Made by a program: the position numbers and the translations under genes
Origin: Hymenobacter rubidus
GTDB taxonomy: Bacteria > Bacteroidota > Bacteroidia > Cytophagales > Hymenobacteraceae
NCBI RefSeq assembly: GCF_016734815.1
Contig: NZ_JAERQF010000010.1
Span: 90,063 to 154,062, forward strand
DNA length: 64,000 nt
Direction of reading: 5' to 3'
Notes under the pieces: generated by a model
Told to the model about the DNA's origin: nothing
The model's input: only the letters and a program-made list of their open reading frames with translations
The model's database searches: none
In this document: piece after piece, positions 50,856 to 60,300 of the stretch
How positions within the stretch are numbered: position 1 is the stretch's first letter
Layout of the letters: each line of letters begins with the position of its first letter

Positions 50856-51899
50856 ATGACCGAAATCACCATCGGCGGCCGTCCGGTTGGCCCCGCGCAC
50901 AAGCCGTTTATCATTGCCGAAATGTCGGGCAACCACAACCAGCGCCTGGAGCGGGCCCTGGCGCTGGTAGATGCCGCCGCCGCGGCGGGCGTCGATGCCC
51001 TTAAGCTTCAGACCTATACCGCCGACACCATTACCATGGACACTGGCTTCGCCATCGACGAGGAAGGCCAGTCGCTGTGGGAGGGCAAGAACTTATACAA
51101 GCTCTACGAGGAAGCCCACACGCCCTGGGAGTGGCACGCCGAGCTGTTTGCGCGCGCCCGGCAGCACGGCCTGCTGGCCTTCAGCTCGCCGTTTGATGAA
51201 ACGGCGGTTGATTTTCTGGAGTCGCTGGACGTGCCGGCCTACAAAATTGCCTCCTTCGAAAATGCCCATTGGCCCCTGCTGCGCAAAGTAGCCGCCACCG
51301 GCAAACCGGTGATTGTGAGCACCGGTGCCGCTACCCTGGCCGAGATTGACGACGCCGTGCGGGTGCTGCGCGAAGCCGGCTGCCGCGAGCTGGTGCTGCT
51401 GAAATGCACCAGCACCTACCCCGCCTCGCCGGCCAATACCAACCTGCGCACCATTCCGGTGCTGGCCGAAACGTTCGGCTGCCCCATCGGCCTGAGCGAC
51501 CACACCATGGGCGTGGGCGCGAGCGTAGCCGCCGTTGCGCTAGGCGCCTGCGTTATCGAAAAACACTTCACTACCAGCCGCGCGGAGGGCGGGGTGGATT
51601 CGGCGTTTTCGCTCGAACCTCATGAACTAAAAATGCTGGTGGAGGAAACCGAGCGGGCGCACCAGGCGCTGGGCACGGTGCAGCTCTGCATTCAGACCGG
51701 TGAAGAAAAAAGCCGGCTCTACAAGCGCAGCATCTACGTGTCGAAGCCCATTGCGGCGGGCGAAGAATTCACCACGGACAACCTGAAAATTATTCGTCCG
51801 GGGGATGGGCTGTGGCCGCGCCATTGGGAAACGGTACTGGGCCGCAAAGCGGTAAAAGACCTGAAACCAGGCACGCCGCTGACTTGGGAGGCGCTGTAA
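50856..51899 (+). CDS. pseI: Pseudaminic acid synthase
   Basis: A 347-residue NeuB-family enzyme that condenses phosphoenolpyruvate with the 6-deoxy-2,4-diacetamido altrose to form pseudaminic acid. The TIM-barrel part has FIIAEMSGNHNQ, DALKLQTYTADTITM, LLKCTSTYPASPANTNL, IGLSDHTMGVGASVAAVA and CVIEKHFTTSR, including the metal-binding His residues. The C-terminal SAF antifreeze-like domain covers about 285-347 (RSIYVSKPIAAGEEFT). The start at 50856 follows a TAnnTTTG box. NeuB and LegI are alternatives, but PseB/PseC in the same cluster favour Pse. The stop overlaps the next start. Confidence 0.93.
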   Translation: MTEITIGGRPVGPAHKPFIIAEMSGNHNQRLERALALVDAAAAAGVDALKLQTYTADTITMDTGFAIDEEGQSLWEGKNLYKLYEEAHTPWEWHAELFARARQHGLLAFSSPFDETAVDFLESLDVPAYKIASFENAHWPLLRKVAATGKPVIVSTGAATLAEIDDAVRVLREAGCRELVLLKCTSTYPASPANTNLRTIPVLAETFGCPIGLSDHTMGVGASVAAVALGACVIEKHFTTSRAEGGVDSAFSLEPHELKMLVEETERAHQALGTVQLCIQTGEEKSRLYKRSIYVSKPIAAGEEFTTDNLKIIRPGDGLWPRHWETVLGRKAVKDLKPGTPLTWEAL

Positions 51900-53206
51900 T
51901 GCCGCCGCGTACGCTCCCGCTCATCCCACGCCTGCGCGACATTTTACAGCTGCGCTTCACGGCCATATTCGCGGCATTGCCGGCGGCGGCCCTGGCCGAC
52001 ATTTCGCCGGCCAACCCGCTGAAGCGACTGGCGCGGGTGTTGGGCTATGCGGGGCTTCGGCTGGTGGGCAACATCTTCAAATCCATCAAAACCCACGACG
52101 ACCTATACGGCAAAGTGTGGCTTTACGTGGTGAGTGCCAACAACTACGATGCCTTGGAATTCATTCAGAAGGCCCGGCCCGATGCCGTGCTGGTGGCGGG
52201 ACAGGCCAAGAACATTGGGCGCTACAATGCGGCCGTGAACCGGCTCTCGTTGCGGCGCAAGCTGCTGCACTACTGGCAATTTCCGCTGGCCTTTTTCGGC
52301 TTGCTGAAAACGGATGGCGACCGGGCGTGGCGGTTTTTCGACTTTATTTTCTACGCCATTGGCTACTATGAAGTATACCGGCGGGCGCTGCGACACTACC
52401 GGCCCCGCGCCGTGATTTTCTCCAACGACCACAACGACGACACCCGCTCCCTGCTGCTGGCCTGCCGCGCCGAGGGCGTGCCCACGGCCTACGTGCAGCA
52501 CGCCAGCGTGAGCGCCAACTTTCCCCCGCTGGGCTTCGACCTGAGCCTGCTGGAAGGCCAGGATGCGCTGGACAAGTACCGTCTCTGCGGGCCCGTGCAA
52601 GGGCGTGTCGAGTTGGTAGGCATGCCCAAAGCCGATGCTTACCTGAGCCAGAAAAACACGGCGCCCGCCGTGCGCCGCGTGGGCATTGCCTGCAACATCC
52701 ACGACCCCATGCCTGCCCTGGTCGACACGCTGGTGTACCTGGTGCAGGAGTTGCCGGAACTCACTTTCACCCTGCGCCCGCATCCGAGCGACGGCCGCGA
52801 CTTCGAGCCGCTGCGGAAGCTGCTGCCCACGCTGCAATGGTCGAGCGCCCGGCAGGAGAACGTGTTCGATTTCCTGCTCCGGCAGGATGCACTGGTGGCG
52901 GCCGATACCTCCACCCACCTCGAAGCCACACTGCTGAACGTGGCCAGCATTTACTTTCGCTTCGGCACGTTTGCGCTCACCAACGACTACTACGGCTACG
53001 CCGCCCGCGGCCTCGTAGAACGAGCCGACTCGCCCGCTGAGTTGGCTGCCGCCCTGCGCCGATACGCCCAGCATAAGCACACCGACCTCTACCTGCGGGC
53101 GGCTTATTACAATGCCACGTTGGGCACGCCCGACGAAGGCAGGAGTCAGATTCGCACGGCAACGCTATTAAATGACTGGCTGAATCAGACTGCGCCAACT
53201 CGCTGA
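51899..53206 (+). CDS. Unassigned GT-B-like surface-carbohydrate protein
   Basis: A 435-residue protein with its ATG overlapping the pseI stop (TAATG). The N-terminus is mildly hydrophobic and basic. The middle has YRPRAVIFSNDHNDDTRSLL and GVPTAYVQHASVSANFPPL; the C-terminal half has RRVGIACNIHDP, LTFTLRPHPSDGRDFEPL and LVAADTSTHLEATLLNVASI, which follows the pattern of the second GT-B half in capsule and CDP-glycerol-type transferases. It could transfer CMP-activated nonulosonate to the glycan, or carry out the missing PseG step (PseG is also GT-B). Tight coupling to pseI shows it belongs to the pathway. Confidence 0.65.
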   Translation: MPPRTLPLIPRLRDILQLRFTAIFAALPAAALADISPANPLKRLARVLGYAGLRLVGNIFKSIKTHDDLYGKVWLYVVSANNYDALEFIQKARPDAVLVAGQAKNIGRYNAAVNRLSLRRKLLHYWQFPLAFFGLLKTDGDRAWRFFDFIFYAIGYYEVYRRALRHYRPRAVIFSNDHNDDTRSLLLACRAEGVPTAYVQHASVSANFPPLGFDLSLLEGQDALDKYRLCGPVQGRVELVGMPKADAYLSQKNTAPAVRRVGIACNIHDPMPALVDTLVYLVQELPELTFTLRPHPSDGRDFEPLRKLLPTLQWSSARQENVFDFLLRQDALVAADTSTHLEATLLNVASIYFRFGTFALTNDYYGYAARGLVERADSPAELAAALRRYAQHKHTDLYLRAAYYNATLGTPDEGRSQIRTATLLNDWLNQTAPTR

Positions 53207-53214
53207 CCATCGAA

Positions 53215-53222
53215 TACTTTTG
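53215..53222 (+). promoter_or_regulatory. Putative promoter at the deacetylase start
   Basis: TACTTTTG ends 6 nt before the ATG at 53228. Transcription from it would begin at or after the start codon, so a leaderless mRNA or use of the in-frame ATG at 53291 is implied. Confidence 0.35.
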
Positions 53223-53227
53223 CGCCA

Positions 53228-54601
53228 ATGACAACCATACCAGTTGCCACTTCGCTGCCGCCGTTGCGGGCCGTTTCGGTTACGGCCGAAATGCGGCTGG
53301 CGTATGTGTTGCGGCATTTCCGGCTGGCATATCCCGGCATGCCGAACGTGGAGATTGGTTATCCGGACAGCCATCCGGCCATAGTCGTGGCGGATGAAGT
53401 GGGCAACTTTTTTCAGCAAAATGCGCCCTATCCCGCTGCCGCCAACTACCGCGAATGGACCGGAAAGCGCATCCCCTTTTTCTTTGATAACCGCCCCCAG
53501 GCACCGCTGATGGAGCGAAGCACGGGCCGGGCAGTCATCAATGCCGACATCATTTCGGCGGCCTTCTACCTGCTCAGCGGCTGGCAGGAATATTTCTCCG
53601 ACGAGCGGGACCGGCACGGCCGTTTCCCCTATTCGGCCAGCGTGCAGCAGCGCTACAGCTTCGTGGATTTGCCGGTGGTTAACTACTATTTCGATGTGCT
53701 GAAGACGGCCGTGGAGCACGTTACCGGCCAAGCGCTGCAGCCGCGGACCTGGGCGGGCGGCGCTCCGTTCGCGGCCTTCATCACTCACGATATCGACAAC
53801 CTGCGCAGCGCCTGGAAAGCACCTGCTAAAGCGTCCTTGAAGCAGGGCCAGCTCCTGCGTTTCGGTCGGCAGCTGTGGCAGCACTTGACGCAGCCCGATG
53901 CCTGGGACAACCTAGAGGCGGTGGCCGCGGCCGCGGCTGAATACGGCGCGAAGTCTACGTTTTTTATATTGCCGGCACCCCGGCCCGGGGCCGATGGCAC
54001 GCCTAATGCCGACTACGCGGTATCAACGTCGCTGCTCCAGCGGCTGGAGGTCCTAAAGGTGCAAGGTTGCGAAATCAGCCTGCATGGCAGCCTCGGAACG
54101 GCGACCGATGACCGACGACTTGGACATGAAATCGACGTCCTGCAGCACGGTGCCACAGGCCTGCGCTTTCACTACCTGCGCTGGGAACCGCGCCAGACGC
54201 CGGCAATTGTGGACGCGGCCAACTGGTTTGCCTACGATTCTACCTTGGGCTTTGCCGAGCATTTCGGCTTTCGCAATTCCTACTGCCACCCGTTTTATCC
54301 GTTCAATTTTGCCACGGGTGAGGAACAGGACTTTCTAGAAATCCCGCTCAACGTGATGGATGCTACCTTGCACCATCCCAATTACTTGCAGCTGCAAGCC
54401 GAGGAAATTCTGCCTGCGCTACGCCCCATGTTGGCGGAGATTGAACGCTTTGGCGGGGTGGCAACGGTGCTCTGGCACAACGACCATTTTGACCCGGCCA
54501 ACGCCGTGACCGGCCCGCGCCAGTTTGCCGATATCATGAGTTACCTACAGCAGCGGGGCGCGGCCTTTCTCACCGGAAGCCAGATTGTGGCCGAACTTTG
54601 A
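53228..54601 (+). CDS. Polysaccharide deacetylase-family protein
   Basis: A 457-residue protein with a unique N-terminal domain (about 1-180) followed by a NodB-like deacetylase core. Metal and catalytic residues are visible: the Asp pair in FAAFITHDIDNLRSAW, STFFILPAP, and the His in GCEISLHGSLG. A C-terminal part carries VATVLWHNDHFDPANAV. Proteins of this layout are found in many surface-glycan clusters in Bacteroidota and probably remove N-acetyl groups from the glycan or its precursor. No signal peptide is seen, so it may act in the cytoplasm. An alternative start is M22 (53291). Confidence 0.85.
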   Translation: MTTIPVATSLPPLRAVSVTAEMRLAYVLRHFRLAYPGMPNVEIGYPDSHPAIVVADEVGNFFQQNAPYPAAANYREWTGKRIPFFFDNRPQAPLMERSTGRAVINADIISAAFYLLSGWQEYFSDERDRHGRFPYSASVQQRYSFVDLPVVNYYFDVLKTAVEHVTGQALQPRTWAGGAPFAAFITHDIDNLRSAWKAPAKASLKQGQLLRFGRQLWQHLTQPDAWDNLEAVAAAAAEYGAKSTFFILPAPRPGADGTPNADYAVSTSLLQRLEVLKVQGCEISLHGSLGTATDDRRLGHEIDVLQHGATGLRFHYLRWEPRQTPAIVDAANWFAYDSTLGFAEHFGFRNSYCHPFYPFNFATGEEQDFLEIPLNVMDATLHHPNYLQLQAEEILPALRPMLAEIERFGGVATVLWHNDHFDPANAVTGPRQFADIMSYLQQRGAAFLTGSQIVAEL

Positions 54602-54609
54602 GACTCGTA

Positions 54610-54660
54610 GCACATGCTTCAGCGTGTGCCTAAAAACCTTGCACACGCTGAAGCATGTGC
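54610..54660. repeat. Perfect 20-bp inverted repeat (G)
   Basis: GCACATGCTTCAGCGTGTGC at 54610-54629 and its exact complement at 54641-54660, with an 11-nt loop. It lies 9 nt after the deacetylase stop and 22 nt before the flippase start. Confidence 0.9.
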
Positions 54661-54681
54661 CACACTTTACTCTCCACCTAA

Positions 54682-56169
54682 TTGGGCATCGTTCAACGCC
54701 AGGGCATTCGCAACACCCTGATTTCTTACGTCGGGCTGGCCATCGGCTTTGCCAATACCATTCTGGTGCTGCCGCGCCTGCTCTCGCCGTCCCAGATTGG
54801 TCTTGTGGCAACGGTACTGCTTCCGATGGCCACTATTGGGGCACAGGTAGCCTCTTTTGGGTTTGCCAACATGGGCATCCGGTATTTTCCATTTTTCCGG
54901 AATCAGGGGCGCAACCACGCGGGCTTTTTCCCGCTGCTGCTGGGTCCGCCCATGCTGGGCTTCGTGGTAGTAGCGGCGGCTATGCTGGTGGGCAAGCCGC
55001 TGCTGTTGCACTGGTATGCCAAGGACGACGCAGACCTGCTCGCCCCCCACTACTTAGGAGCTATTGTGCTAGCGGCTTGCATCATGCTGGGCTCGTTGCA
55101 GGATGCGTACCTGCGTTCACTCTACCACACGTCCTTTTCTTCTTTTTGCCAGGAAATTTTGCTGCGGCTAATGCTGGTCGGGGCAGCCGTGGCTTACAGC
55201 AAAGGTATTATCAGTTTTCATGGCTTCGTGCTCGCATACGCGGGGGCCTACGGAGCAGTGGCAGTGCTGCTGGCCATTTACCTAGCCGCTATCGGTGAAT
55301 TGCATCTGCGGCCTACGCGGGCGGCGTTGCGCATCAAGCCCCTGCGCGAAATGCTGGGTTTTGGCGCGTTTGTGCTTTTGAGCAATATTTCGGGCACGGT
55401 GTTGCTGAACATCGACAGCTTCATGGTGGGTGCCAAAGTGAGCTTTGCTGCAGGAGGTATTTACCTCATTGCCACCAATGTGAGCACGGCTTTGGTCCTG
55501 CCTTTTCGGGCACTCTACAAAACGGCTTTCTCGCTGATTGCTGAGTACTGGAAGGAAGGCAACATGGCCAAGATGGCCGACTTCTACCGCCGCAGCACCC
55601 GCATCAACACACTGCTGGGCTGCTACCTGGCGCTGGGTATTGGTTTGAATCTCAACTTTATCTACGGCCTAATTCACCGGCCTGAATACGCGGCGGGCAC
55701 CTCAGCGGTGCTTCTGTTATTGGCTGGTCGGTTGTTCGACGGTATCACGGGTGTTAATGGCATCATCGTGGCTACGTCGCCGCGCTACCGATTCGATTTG
55801 GTATTCAATATCTCCCTCGCAGCCGCGGTAGTTGTTCTCAACTGGCTGCTGATTCCGCGCCTGGAGCTGGCCGGCGCGGCGCTGGCCTACTGCATTGCGC
55901 TGGTCAGTATCAACACCGTGCGAACTTGGTTTGTGTGGCGCAACTATGGCATGCAGCCTTTCGATGGCAGCATCGTGCGCATTTTGCTGGTGGCGGCCGT
56001 GGCTGGCTTGGCAGCCTGGATGCTGCCCGATACCGGCAATGCATTTCTCACGCTATTGACGCGCGGCAGCGTGCTCACAGTGCTATATGGCGCGGGCGTG
56101 CTGCTAACCGGCACCGCCCCGGAAGCTGCCGCTTTGCTAACTACATTTCGAGCCCGCTTAAAACGCTAA
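54682..56169 (+). CDS. Polysaccharide flippase (Wzx/MOP family)
   Basis: A 495-residue integral membrane protein with about 14 hydrophobic segments, the length and layout of MATE/MOP-type O-antigen flippases. It should move the lipid-linked repeat unit across the inner membrane. Early text RQGIRNTLISYVGLAIGFAN and the middle LLNIDSFMVGAKVSFAAGG fit the family. The start is a TTG at 54682; no ATG is near. It ends the island, in convergent order with arsM, and a terminator lies between them. Confidence 0.9.
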   Translation: MGIVQRQGIRNTLISYVGLAIGFANTILVLPRLLSPSQIGLVATVLLPMATIGAQVASFGFANMGIRYFPFFRNQGRNHAGFFPLLLGPPMLGFVVVAAAMLVGKPLLLHWYAKDDADLLAPHYLGAIVLAACIMLGSLQDAYLRSLYHTSFSSFCQEILLRLMLVGAAVAYSKGIISFHGFVLAYAGAYGAVAVLLAIYLAAIGELHLRPTRAALRIKPLREMLGFGAFVLLSNISGTVLLNIDSFMVGAKVSFAAGGIYLIATNVSTALVLPFRALYKTAFSLIAEYWKEGNMAKMADFYRRSTRINTLLGCYLALGIGLNLNFIYGLIHRPEYAAGTSAVLLLLAGRLFDGITGVNGIIVATSPRYRFDLVFNISLAAAVVVLNWLLIPRLELAGAALAYCIALVSINTVRTWFVWRNYGMQPFDGSIVRILLVAAVAGLAAWMLPDTGNAFLTLLTRGSVLTVLYGAGVLLTGTAPEAAALLTTFRARLKR

Positions 56170-56188
56170 CAACCCAACACAACATCGC

Positions 56189-56226
56189 AAAAAAGGGTGG
56201 GCGGGTCATTTGGCCACCCACCCTTT
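56189..56226. terminator. Bidirectional terminator between flippase and arsM
   Basis: AAAAAAGGGTGGG pairs with CCCACCCTTTC around a GC-rich loop, located between the two convergent genes. Confidence 0.8.
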
Positions 56227-56248
56227 CTCATAAATCAGACGTGGTAAA

Positions 56249-57298
56249 TTAGCAGCAGCTGCCGCTCACCGCTTCGCCCGCCGCGACGGCTATCGGCGAC
56301 GGTCCGCAATCGAAAAGGCCGAAGTGCTGGCTGGTGTCGCCCAGCACTTTAAAGTGCGGTGCGTAGCGCGTTTCGGCCACCATAGCCGCCGTGTTGCCGC
56401 ACACCAGCATGGGGCGGCCGGTTTCAAACGTGTGGTGGTCGTCGAGGACGAATTGGTGGGGCTGGCCGGGCACCGTGCCCAGATAAGTAGCCACCTGGCC
56501 GTGGTCTTCGCACTTGTCTTCGATGTCGAGTTTGAAGGCGCGCACCGTGAGCGAGTAGAAGCCGATGTTGCCGACTTTGGCTTCGATTTCGGGGTTGTTG
56601 ATGGTGAGGCGCCGGCTGCTCATCAGGCGGTAATCGTTGATGCCGAGGCGCAACAGCAGGCGGCGGAAATCTTCGGTGTACATGGCACCACTCAGGCACT
56701 CGCCGTACAGAACGGGGTCCTGGCGCAGGGTTTCGGGCACGCGACGGTCGGCAAAAACGTCGGCGATAAATAGCTCGCCGCCCGGTTTCAATACCCGGAA
56801 AACCTCGCGGTAGGTAGCTTCCTTGTCGGTGCTCAAATTGAGCACACAGTTGCTCACCACCAGGTCCACGCTATTATCAGGGATGTTGGCCGATTTCAGG
56901 TCCTCAATGTAGCCGTGGCGGAACTCCACATTGGGCTTGGCGTAGCCAAAAGTGACGGTGTGCGCATCGATGTGGCGCCGGGCCACGTCGAGCTGTTCCT
57001 CGGTCATATCCACGCCGATGACGTGGCCGTTTTCGCCCACTAGTTTGGAAAGCAAATACGCATCCCGGCCCGAGCCGGAGCCCAAATCCAGTACCGTGAT
57101 GCCTTCGATGGCCTCCGGAATGCACACGCCGCAGCCGTAGTACTTCTCCAGCACCTCCGGCTCCAGCTGCGACAAAATGCGGCGGTGCGCCAGCGGAATG
57201 TCGTCGGTGCAGCAGGCATTGGTGAGCAGGTCCTGACTGGTTTGCAGCTGGGTGCCGTAGTAGTCCTGAACTTGGGCGTGGGTGTTAGAATTGGCCAT
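56249..57298 (-). CDS. arsM: Arsenite methyltransferase
   Basis: A 349-residue class I methyltransferase that adds methyl groups to trivalent arsenic. Motif I is ITVLDLGSGSGRDAYLLSKL. The Cys set matches ArsM: Cys56/Cys59 in YYGCGVCIPEA, one in LVVSNCVLNLS and one in YGECLSGAMY. An extra pair sits at Cys29-Cys30 (TNACCTDD) and the chain ends in SGSCC. The C-terminal part (about 260-349) is an extension seen in longer ArsM forms. It makes methylated arsenicals that are less toxic or can leave the cell. It lies next to the metal-efflux genes. No ArsR-type regulator or arsB/acr3 is seen in the window. Confidence 0.9.
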   Translation of the reverse strand: MANSNTHAQVQDYYGTQLQTSQDLLTNACCTDDIPLAHRRILSQLEPEVLEKYYGCGVCIPEAIEGITVLDLGSGSGRDAYLLSKLVGENGHVIGVDMTEEQLDVARRHIDAHTVTFGYAKPNVEFRHGYIEDLKSANIPDNSVDLVVSNCVLNLSTDKEATYREVFRVLKPGGELFIADVFADRRVPETLRQDPVLYGECLSGAMYTEDFRRLLLRLGINDYRLMSSRRLTINNPEIEAKVGNIGFYSLTVRAFKLDIEDKCEDHGQVATYLGTVPGQPHQFVLDDHHTFETGRPMLVCGNTAAMVAETRYAPHFKVLGDTSQHFGLFDCGPSPIAVAAGEAVSGSCC

Positions 57299-57396
57299 TT
57301 ACGGGGAGAAAATTAGGATGGGGGACGCACTGGAAATACGTTGCGCCGAGAACAACTGGTTTGCCCCTCGAAAGTTCTTTTGCGCCTGCCTCAGCG

Positions 57397-60300
57397 CTAC
57401 GCCCCCACCAGCACCGGCCGTTCTTCCTCAACCCGCTTGGGCGCGGGGCCATCCTGGTGCATCTCGCGGTAGAAAAAGGCGAAGATGAGCGGGAATATCA
57501 GCAGCGTGAGCACGGTGGCCGTCACCAGCCCGCCAATCACCACAATGGCCAGTGGCTTCTGCGTTTCGGAGCCAATGCCGGTGCTGAGGGCGGCCGGGAA
57601 AAGGCCAATCATGGCCATGAGGGCCGTCATCACCACGGGGCGTACGCGCGAGGCCACGCCCAGGCGCAGGCTCTCGGCCAGGCTCAGCTTCTTGCGCAGG
57701 TTTTCCTTGAACACGGTGATGAGTACAATGCCGTTCTGAATACATATCCCCAACAGGGCGATGAAGCCAATGCCGGCCGAAATGGAAAAGTTGACGCCGG
57801 TGATGTGCAGCGCGGCAATGCCGCCGATGAGGGCAAAGGGCACGTTGGCCAGCACCAGCGCCGCGTCCTTGCCGTTGCCGAAGGTGATAAACAGCAGGAT
57901 AAAAATGATGACCAGCGACACCGGCACCACCTGACCCAGGCGCTTGGTGGCGCGCACCTGGTTCTCAAACTCGCCGGCCCACTCGATGCGGTAGCCCTTG
58001 CCGAGCTTGATGGTCTGGTCCATTTTCTTCTGCGCTTCGGCAATGGTCGAGCCCATGTCGCGGTCGCGGATGGAGAATTTCACCGCAATAAACCGCTGGC
58101 CATTGTCGTGGTACACGAAGGCCGGGCCGTTCTCGGTTTTGATGGTGGCAATTTCCTTGAGCGCCACTTTGCCACCGCGAATGGTGGGCACGCGCAGCTC
58201 GCCAATCTTGGCTTCGGTGTCGCGGTCCTGCTTGGGGTAGCGCACCGTCACGTCAAACTTGCGCTCGCCCTCGTAAATCTGGGTAGCAGCTTTGCCGCCC
58301 ACAGCCATTTCCACCACGGTTTGGGCATCGGCGGTTTGGACGCCGTAGGCAGCCATGCGGGTCTGGTCGAGGCGCACGCTCATTTCGGGCTGGCCCAGGT
58401 TGCGCAGAATGCCCAGGTCCTTCACGCCGCGCACGTTGCCGAGCACTTTCATCACCTCGTTGGCTTTGCCGTCGAGCTCCTTCAGGTCGTTGCCAAATAT
58501 CTTCACCGCCAGCGCGGCATTGATGCCGGCCACGGCCTCCTCCACGTTGTCGATGATGGGCTGCGAGTAGTTGAAAATGATGCCGGGGTACTCCTTCAGC
58601 TTCTTGTCCATCTCGTCAATCAGCTGCTCCTTCGTGATGTTGCGCTTCCATTCCTCCTTGGGCTTGAGGTTGACCTGCGCCTGCACGTAGTAGATGCCAG
58701 AGGGGTCGGTGCCGTCGTTCGAGCGGCCCGTCTGGCTCAGCACCGACGTCACCTCCGGAAACGAGCGCAGAATGCGGCGGTAGTTGGCCGCCATCTTGTT
58801 CGTCTCCGTCAGCGACGACGACATCGGCAGCTTGGTTTCCACCCACAGCGCGCCTTCGTTCAACTCTGGCAAGAACTCCGAGCCCAGGAATTTGAAGGAA
58901 TAAAGGCCGGCCACCACAATGGCCATGGTCACCCCAAAGCTCAGCAGCTTGTGGCGGTAGGTGAAGCCAAACGCAGCCGTCACAATATTGTCGAAGAAGC
59001 TCACAATCGGGTTGTGCTTCTCCTTCACATTCTTGTTCAGCAGCAGGGCCGAGAGCACCGGCACCAGCGTCAGGGTCAGAATAAGGGCGCCCACCAGCGC
59101 AAAGCCCAGCGTATAGGCCAGCGGGCTAAACATCTTGCCCTCCACTTTCTCGAAGGCGAAAATGGGCAGCAGGCAGGTCAGAATGATGAGCTTCGAGAAG
59201 AAAATGGCCTTGCCCAGCTCACCGCCGGTTTTCTTAATCATACCCAGCTTGGCCAGCTTGTTAAACTTTTCCATGCCCACCTGCTGGGCCTTGTGGTCGA
59301 GCACCACAAAAATGCCTTCCACCATCACCACCGCGCCGTCGATGATAATACCGAAGTCGATGGCGCCCATACTCAACAGGTTGGCGCTCATTCCTTTCAG
59401 GCGCAGGCACACGAAGGCAAACAGCAGCGCCAGCGGCACCACGATGCCCACCGTGAGCGTAGTGCGCCAGTCGGCCATGAAGATGAGCACGATGAGCGTC
59501 ACGAGCACAATGCCCTCAATCAGGTTATGAATAACGGTGTGCGTGCAGTGGTCCATCAGCACGTCGCGGTCGTAGAACGTTTTGAGGTACACGTCGTTGG
59601 GCAGCACCTTTTCGTTGAGCTCGGTGATTTTGGCCTTCACGCGGCCCAGCACCTCGGCCGGGTTTTCGCCTTTGCGCATAATCACGATGCCCTCCACCAC
59701 GTCGCTCTGGTCGTCCAGACCGGCCTGGCCTACGCGGGGGGCGTTGCTCTCGGTCACCTGGGCCACGTTGCGCACCAGAATGGGCACGTTGTTGATGTCC
59801 TTGACGATGATGTTGCCGATGTCTTCGGGTTTGGTGAGCAAGCCGATGCCGCGCACCACGTAGCTCTGCGAGTTCTTCTCAATCACGTCGCCGCCCACGT
59901 TCATGTTCGACTTCTGCACGGCGTCGTACACTTCCAGCGGCGTCATGTCGTACTTGGCCAGCATGGCAGGGTTCACGCTGATTTCGTACACTTTACGCGT
60001 GCCCCCGAAGGCCGCAATGTCGGCCACGCCGGGCACCGATTTCAGCTGCCGCTCCACCGTCCAGTCCTGAATCGCGAGCAGCTCGTTGGTGCTGCGGCCG
60101 GTGCGGCTCTGCACCGTGTACCGGAAAATTTCGCCCGTGGGGCCGTAAGGCGGCTGCACGTGCGAGTCGCAACCGGCGGGCAGGTTCACGCCGGCCAGCA
60201 AGTTGTTCACCTGCTGCCGGGCAAAGAAATCTTCCACGTTGTCCTCGAAGTTAATCTTGAGCACCGACAAGCCAAACATGCTGATGCTGCGCATGTTGCT

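Noticed and set aside
41932..56169. Genomic island carried by an integrative element
   Set aside because: No integrase, transposase, attachment site or composition shift supports recent transfer of the whole cluster.
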